Source: an uncultured Eubacteriales bacterium
GTDB taxonomy: Bacteria > Bacillota > Clostridia > Oscillospirales > Acutalibacteraceae
Assembly: GCA_900317985.1 (NCBI GenBank)
Contig: ONJD01000005.1
Location: 1-37,196 of the forward strand
Direction: 5' to 3'
Length of the DNA: 37,196 nt
The notes beneath the pieces are model-generated. The model had not been told where the DNA came from. It saw only the letters and a program-made list of their open reading frames with translations, and did not search any database. Positions 32,876-37,196 of the stretch are shown piece after piece (position 1 is the stretch's first letter; each line of letters starts with the position of its first letter). Position numbers and translations under genes: made by a program.

Positions 32876-34016
32876 TGTCTTCCTCCCCGGCATGGGCCTT
32901 CGCGAGGTCCATCAGGTTCCCGGCGATCCGTTCGGTCGCGTCGAGGATGGCCATGGCTCTCGCGTTCGCTTCGATGGTCCGGATCTTCTCGGGGTCGTTC
33001 ACCAGAGACTCGGTCGCCTCGTAAAGGGTGTCCCCCGTCAGGTCCTTCTGTTCGATGATGAGGGCGGCGTCCCGGTCGACCAGTTCCATCGCGTTGTAGT
33101 ACTGATGGTTCTCGGCGACGTTCGGGGACGGGATGAGGATGGAAGCTTTTCCGAGGGCGCGTATCTCGTAGAGCGAGGAGGCGCCGGAGCGGCAGATGAC
33201 GATGTCAGCGGCCGGCATGCAGACTTCCATGTCGTCGATGTATTCCCGGAGCGTGATGTTCCCGTAGTGGGCGGCATCGACGCCGAGGGACTTCAGTTCC
33301 TCCGGGACATACTGGCCGTACTGGCCGTATGCGTGGATGAAGTAGAGTTTTTTGTTGTCTTTTTCTTTGGCGATGAGTTCACACATCGCGTGGTTGATGG
33401 CATCCGCTCCAAGGCTTCCGCCCATGGAGAGGACGAGGATGCGGTCATCGGGGATGCCCAGTTTTTTGCGGCACTCCGCGCGGTCGGCCGAGACCATCTC
33501 GCCGCGGACCGGCAGGCCGGTGATGACCGGCGGGTTCTTGCACTCGATGCGTTTCTCGGCGTCTTCGGACGTCAGCATGACGACATCGACCATTTTGGCG
33601 AGGGCTTTATTGGTGATGCCCGGATAGGCGTTCTGCTCATGGATGGCAGTCGGGACGCCCAGTTTCGCGGCGGCCCGGATGACCGGTCCGCTCACGTAGC
33701 CGCCAAAGCCGATGGCGGCATCGGGCTGGTATTCTTTGATGAGTTTTTTCGCCTGGACGCTGGACGTGAACATCTTGACCAGCGCGGCGCTGTCTCTCTT
33801 GATGTTGTTCCAGGAGAGGCCGCGGTAGAAGCCGCGGACGTCGATCGCCGTGAAATCGAATCCGGCCTGCGGGACCAGTCTCGTCTCCATATGGGTCGGG
33901 GTCCCGACGAAGAGGATCTCGACCTCGTCGCCGTACTCTTCACGGATCTTCCCCGCCACAGCCAGTGCCGGGTTGATGTGTCCGCCGGTACCACCGGTCG
34001 CAAATAGTAATTTCAT
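32868..34016 (-). CDS. murG: Undecaprenyl-PP-MurNAc-pentapeptide GlcNAc transferase
   Basis: MurG converts lipid I to lipid II at the cytoplasmic membrane face. The 382 residues show the N-terminal GGTGGH loop (8-13), the GFGGYVSGP segment, the HEQNAYPG motif and the UDP-GlcNAc site in the C-domain (SMGGSLGA, then CRSGASSLYE and PSPNVAENHQYYNA). AGGAGG lies 7-9 nt before the ATG. It is 12 nt after ftsW and its end overlaps the ftsQ start by 8 nt, indicating translational coupling. Confidence 0.98.
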   Translation of the reverse strand: MKLLFATGGTGGHINPALAVAGKIREEYGDEVEILFVGTPTHMETRLVPQAGFDFTAIDVRGFYRGLSWNNIKRDSAALVKMFTSSVQAKKLIKEYQPDAAIGFGGYVSGPVIRAAAKLGVPTAIHEQNAYPGITNKALAKMVDVVMLTSEDAEKRIECKNPPVITGLPVRGEMVSADRAECRKKLGIPDDRILVLSMGGSLGADAINHAMCELIAKEKDNKKLYFIHAYGQYGQYVPEELKSLGVDAAHYGNITLREYIDDMEVCMPAADIVICRSGASSLYEIRALGKASILIPSPNVAENHQYYNAMELVDRDAALIIEQKDLTGDTLYEATESLVNDPEKIRTIEANARAMAILDATERIAGNLMDLAKAHAGEEDNG

Positions 34017-34028
34017 GAGCGTTCCTCC

Positions 34029-35255
34029 TCAGATTTTCTTGAGTTTTGCGGTCCGGGAGACCGAGAGCACGACACCCATTTCAAAGATCAGCATGAGCAG
34101 CGAGGTGCCGCCGTAGCTGAAGAACGGGAGCGAGATGCCCGTGTTGGGCAGGACGTCGGTGACGACGCCGATGTTGAGGGCTGCCTGCAGGCCGACCTGG
34201 AACACGATGCCCATCGCCAGCAGAGAGCCGAATTTGTCTTTTGCCTTGATGCCGATGAGGAAACCGCGCCACACCAGCAGTGCGAACAGGATGACGATGA
34301 ACAGCGCGCCGACGAATCCGAGTTCTTCGCAGATGATCGAGAAAATAAAGTCGTTCTGCGGTTCGGAGACGTAGAGCTGTTTCATCTTGGAGTTGCCGAG
34401 ACCGACGCCGAAGAACCCTCCGGAGCCGATGGCGTAGATCGCCTGGTTGGTCTGCCAGCGGACCCCCAGCGGGTCATAGCTCTTGTCGATCCAGGAGAGG
34501 ATACGGGGCTGCGCGTGTTCCGGCAGGATCGACGGGTTGTTGATGACGACGATGACCAGGACGACCACCGCGACCGCGCCGATGACGAACCAGCGGTAGT
34601 TGAATCCGGCGAGGAACATCATCATGACGCCGAGGGCGAAGATGAGGAGCGTACCGGAGACGTGGTTCTCTTTGTAGACGAGCGCGCAGGTGACGGCGAG
34701 GATGAGCAGGTACCACAGCATGTGGACCGTCTTGGCCCTGATCTTGATGAGGCCTCTCCCCTGATTGAACCCCTGTGCCCAGGAGGCGTCCGAGAGCACA
34801 TTGGAGTTGATCTCTTTGTAATGCCGGTCCATGTGGTACGCGAAGTACAGGATGATCGCGAACTTCGCGACTTCGGAAGGCTGGAACGTGACCGGGCCGA
34901 GGGAGATCCAGCGGTGGAACTCTTCAAAACCGGCGGGCGGCGACACCAGCAGGACCGCGATCAGCAAAGCGAACGAGACCAGCAGGATGGGGATGGCCGC
35001 GCCCTTCAGGACGTGGTAGTCGACGCGGGACATGACCGCCAGGACGACGAGGCCGAGAATGGCGAACACCAGCTGCCGTTTGAAGTAGTAGAAACTGTCG
35101 TTGAAATAGTAGTAGGAATACGACGAACTCGCCGAGAACATCATGATGAGTCCCAGCGTGATCAGTGCGATAACGATCATGAAAAACGGGATGTCAAGGC
35201 CGCCGAGGGTCAGGAATCCGTGTTTTTGTTTTGCGTTCGCGTTTCTTTTCGCCAT
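34029..35255 (-). CDS. ftsW: SEDS peptidoglycan glycosyltransferase FtsW
   Basis: Polytopic membrane glycosyltransferase that polymerises lipid II at the septum with a class B penicillin-binding protein. 408 residues with about ten hydrophobic segments starting near 21. The catalytic Asp lies in the QNDFIFSIICEELG extracellular loop, and the C-terminal NTGISLPFFSYGGTSL signature is typical of the family. Its place inside the dcw cluster after mraY favours FtsW over RodA or SpoVE, though these are hard to separate by sequence alone. The ATG at 35255 has GGAG 11 nt upstream, inside the mraY 3' end. It lies 6 nt after mraY; murD is not in between. Confidence 0.95.
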   Translation of the reverse strand: MAKRNANAKQKHGFLTLGGLDIPFFMIVIALITLGLIMMFSASSSYSYYYFNDSFYYFKRQLVFAILGLVVLAVMSRVDYHVLKGAAIPILLVSFALLIAVLLVSPPAGFEEFHRWISLGPVTFQPSEVAKFAIILYFAYHMDRHYKEINSNVLSDASWAQGFNQGRGLIKIRAKTVHMLWYLLILAVTCALVYKENHVSGTLLIFALGVMMMFLAGFNYRWFVIGAVAVVVLVIVVINNPSILPEHAQPRILSWIDKSYDPLGVRWQTNQAIYAIGSGGFFGVGLGNSKMKQLYVSEPQNDFIFSIICEELGFVGALFIVILFALLVWRGFLIGIKAKDKFGSLLAMGIVFQVGLQAALNIGVVTDVLPNTGISLPFFSYGGTSLLMLIFEMGVVLSVSRTAKLKKI

Positions 35256-35261
35256 AATTCG

Positions 35262-36320
35262 TCAAACTCCAAAATAAATGAGGATACAGGCAAGGATGCC
35301 GCAGAACAGGTTGACTGCCGAAAAAACGTAATTGATCTTCTCTTCAGACCAGCCGCTCTTTTCGAAGTGGTGGTGGATGGGAGCCATCTTGAAGAGACGT
35401 TTGCCGGTGGCATCGGGGTCGGTCTTCTGAGCGATCTTTCTCGTGACCTTGAAGTAGAGGATCTGGATGACGTCAGAAGCGCCCTCGACCACATAGATGA
35501 AGCCGACAAGGAGCAGGATGAGCGGACAGTTGATGGCATAGGCCAGCGCGACGATCATACCGCCGAGGAACATAGAGCCCGTGTCCCCCATGAAGCATTT
35601 GGCCGGGTGCCAGTTCCAGATGAGGTAACCGGCGCAGGCGCCCGCGAGAGCCGCGGCCAGGATAGAACCGCCGAGGCAGTGGACGAACGCCGCCATGACA
35701 GCGAAGGAGACTGCAGCGGTGGTCGTGACCGAAGCGCACAGGCCGTCGATGCCGTCCGTGAAGTTGACCGCGTTGACGGTCGCGTACATGACGATGAAGG
35801 TGAAGAGGCTGAAGACGACCGTGTTGCCGTAGTCCCAGGTCCCGGCGAAGGGAATGTACATGTAGACGTTCCCGGACAGGATGAGGGTGGCGATATACGC
35901 CGCGCAGAGGAGCAGCTGGAGCAGAGTCTTCTGGATGACGGTCAGACCTTCGTTCTGCTCTTTGCGGACCTTGATGTAGTCGTCGGCGAAGCCGATGAGG
36001 CCGAAGCCGAGCGCCATGATGAGTCCGCCGTAGATCTTCGCCTTTTCGGCGCCGGCGACGAGGGAGTCCCCGCCGACGAGGTCATAGCCCAGCGCTTTCG
36101 CGACGAGCACGACCACGAGGAACGCGACGGTCGTACCGATGATGAACATGAACCCGCCCATGGTGGGGGTCCCCTGTTTCTGTTTGTGCCAGTTCGGTCC
36201 GATGTCGAGGATCGTCTGGCCGAATTTCAGTTTATGGAGCCAGGGCACCAGTTTGATGCCGAGGAGCGCGCTGAGGGCGAAGCCCAGGACAGCGGCGCAG
36301 ATGACAGCTGCAAGTTTCAT
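35262..36320 (-). CDS. mraY: Phospho-MurNAc-pentapeptide transferase
   Basis: MraY makes lipid I from UDP-MurNAc-pentapeptide and undecaprenyl phosphate. The 352 residues have about ten membrane helices. Active-site residues are D113/D114 (FADDYIK), the NFTDGIDGL motif, the MGDTGS aspartate and the PIHHHFE histidine loop. GAGGAA lies 7 nt before the ATG. It is 32 nt after murF and directly before ftsW. Start and length agree with the family. Confidence 0.98.
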   Translation of the reverse strand: MKLAAVICAAVLGFALSALLGIKLVPWLHKLKFGQTILDIGPNWHKQKQGTPTMGGFMFIIGTTVAFLVVVLVAKALGYDLVGGDSLVAGAEKAKIYGGLIMALGFGLIGFADDYIKVRKEQNEGLTVIQKTLLQLLLCAAYIATLILSGNVYMYIPFAGTWDYGNTVVFSLFTFIVMYATVNAVNFTDGIDGLCASVTTTAAVSFAVMAAFVHCLGGSILAAALAGACAGYLIWNWHPAKCFMGDTGSMFLGGMIVALAYAINCPLILLLVGFIYVVEGASDVIQILYFKVTRKIAQKTDPDATGKRLFKMAPIHHHFEKSGWSEEKINYVFSAVNLFCGILACILIYFGV

Positions 36321-36352
36321 GATGTTCTTCCTCGTTTCTCAAAAGTTCTCAC

Positions 36353-37196
36353 TCAATCGTCGAGATTGTCGTAGATGTTCCGGATGATCTCTTCCATCTG
36401 CATGCCGCGGCTGCCTTTGACAGCGACGACATCGCCGGGTTTCAGCATCCCGGTCAGCTTGGCCGTCAGGTCTGCCTTGTCCTGGAAATCGAAGACCCGG
36501 AGCAGGCCGTGTTCTCTCGCCGACTGCGCGGCGAATTTCGACATGGGGCCGTAAGTGATGAGCAGGTCGACACCCGCCTCAGCCATGTACTGCCCGGCGA
36601 GGGCGGAATAGTCGCCGAGCTCCAGCATATCGCCGATGATGGCGATCTTCCGCCGGCCGGGCGCGCCCTTCAGCATGAGGGTCTCCGCCATGGCTTTCAT
36701 GGAGTCGGGGCTCGCGTTGTAGCAGTCTTCGATGACCGTGACGCCGCCCTTCTCGACGACGTTCTCCCGCATGCCGGCGGGACGGTATCCTTTGAGCGCG
36801 GCGGCGGCGTCTTCGAGCGGGATCTCCAGTTCGAGCCCCACGCCGATGGCGGCCAGCGCGTCGTAAACGTTGTGTTCTCCCGTGGTCGGGAGCTCGACCC
36901 GGCAGCGCCCCTTGTCGGTGACGGCCGTGAACACCGTGGAGTCATCGAGGTACTCGATGTCTTCGGCACGGATCTCTGCGGTCTCATCGTGGATCGCGAA
37001 CCAGCGGATCCGATAGTCCGGAAGGTCCACGGTGGACAGCATGTCATTGTCTTTGTTGAGCAGGAGCGGCGAACCCGGTTTCATCCCGTCGAGGAGCTCG
37101 AGCTTCGCGGCGAGGATGCCCTCTCTGCTGCCGAGGTTCTCGATGTGGGAGACGCCGACGTTCGTGATGACGCCGATGTCCGGCAGAGCCGTCTTC
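36353..37196 (-). CDS. murF: UDP-MurNAc-tripeptide D-Ala-D-Ala ligase (N-terminal part outside window)
   Basis: MurF adds D-Ala-D-Ala to the UDP-MurNAc-tripeptide. The frame runs off the right edge; 280 residues up to the stop are visible. They start inside the central ATPase domain (DIGVITNVGVSHIENLGSRE), which has the typical THxExLGS-like segment, and include ILAAKLELLDG. The C-terminal domain has DCYNASPDSMKAMAETL and GDMLELGDYS, which are typical of MurF. The ATP P-loop and the true start lie beyond 37196. It probably belongs to the same transcript as mraY-ftsZ. Confidence 0.94.
   Translation of the reverse strand, partial: KTALPDIGVITNVGVSHIENLGSREGILAAKLELLDGMKPGSPLLLNKDNDMLSTVDLPDYRIRWFAIHDETAEIRAEDIEYLDDSTVFTAVTDKGRCRVELPTTGEHNVYDALAAIGVGLELEIPLEDAAAALKGYRPAGMRENVVEKGGVTVIEDCYNASPDSMKAMAETLMLKGAPGRRKIAIIGDMLELGDYSALAGQYMAEAGVDLLITYGPMSKFAAQSAREHGLLRVFDFQDKADLTAKLTGMLKPGDVVAVKGSRGMQMEEIIRNIYDNLDD

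Overview
The window is a contiguous piece of a GC-rich Firmicutes chromosome, most likely a Clostridia member of the Oscillospirales/Ruminococcaceae type. The evidence is a T-box-controlled pheST pair, IreB, a DivIB-type FtsQ, a dgt-dnaG-rpoD(sigA) order, MltG next to a U32 protein (compare yrrL/yrrN/yrrO of Bacillus), and strong Shine-Dalgarno sequences before nearly every gene. Genus-level placement is inference. No IS, phage, CRISPR, tRNA or rRNA was seen; this is a housekeeping region.

Region 1 (1-13,000, minus strand) is the transcription/translation core. rpoB-rpoC has its own promoter and is followed by the str operon rpsL-rpsG-fusA-tuf, which has a near-perfect sigma-A promoter 31 nt after the rpoC stop. 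A second strong promoter lies between fusA and tuf, and a strong terminator follows tuf. A cysK-like gene, cut by the window edge, starts immediately behind that terminator. rplK/A/J/L, which usually precede rpoB, are absent; ndk (plus strand) is divergent from rpoB.

Region 2 (13,550-24,350, minus strand) holds an eight-gene unit, tmk - GNAT - DJ-1/PfpI - mltG - U32 - dgt - dnaG - rpoD. It has one promoter before tmk and one bidirectional terminator after rpoD, shared with convergent ndk. It combines dNTP supply, primase, primary sigma factor and peptidoglycan strand termination. Before it lies nnr (NAD(P)HX repair), with its own terminator.

Region 3 (24,420-28,915, plus strand) holds a phenylalanine T-box leader, pheS, pheT, then ireB and an unrecognised 98-aa gene under a second promoter, ended by a strong terminator.

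Region 4 (28,919-29,264) has no convincing gene but carries long nested perfect inverted repeats that fold into two adjacent domains. It is a candidate structured RNA of unknown class and the best lead for something undescribed here.

Region 5 (29,239-37,196, minus strand) holds a dcw-type cell-wall/division cluster, murF (cut by the edge) - mraY - ftsW - murG - divIB/ftsQ - ftsZ, followed by rpmE and a YigZ/IMPACT-family gene. murD and ftsA are missing from their usual places. DivIB carries striking poly-threonine tracts, and the FtsZ C-terminal tip is unlike the standard one.

Several genes start with TTG or GTG behind good ribosome binding sites (rpsL, rpsG, U32, GNAT, the 98-aa gene). TTA, CTA and TCA codons appear to be almost avoided, which creates very long spurious antisense reading frames.
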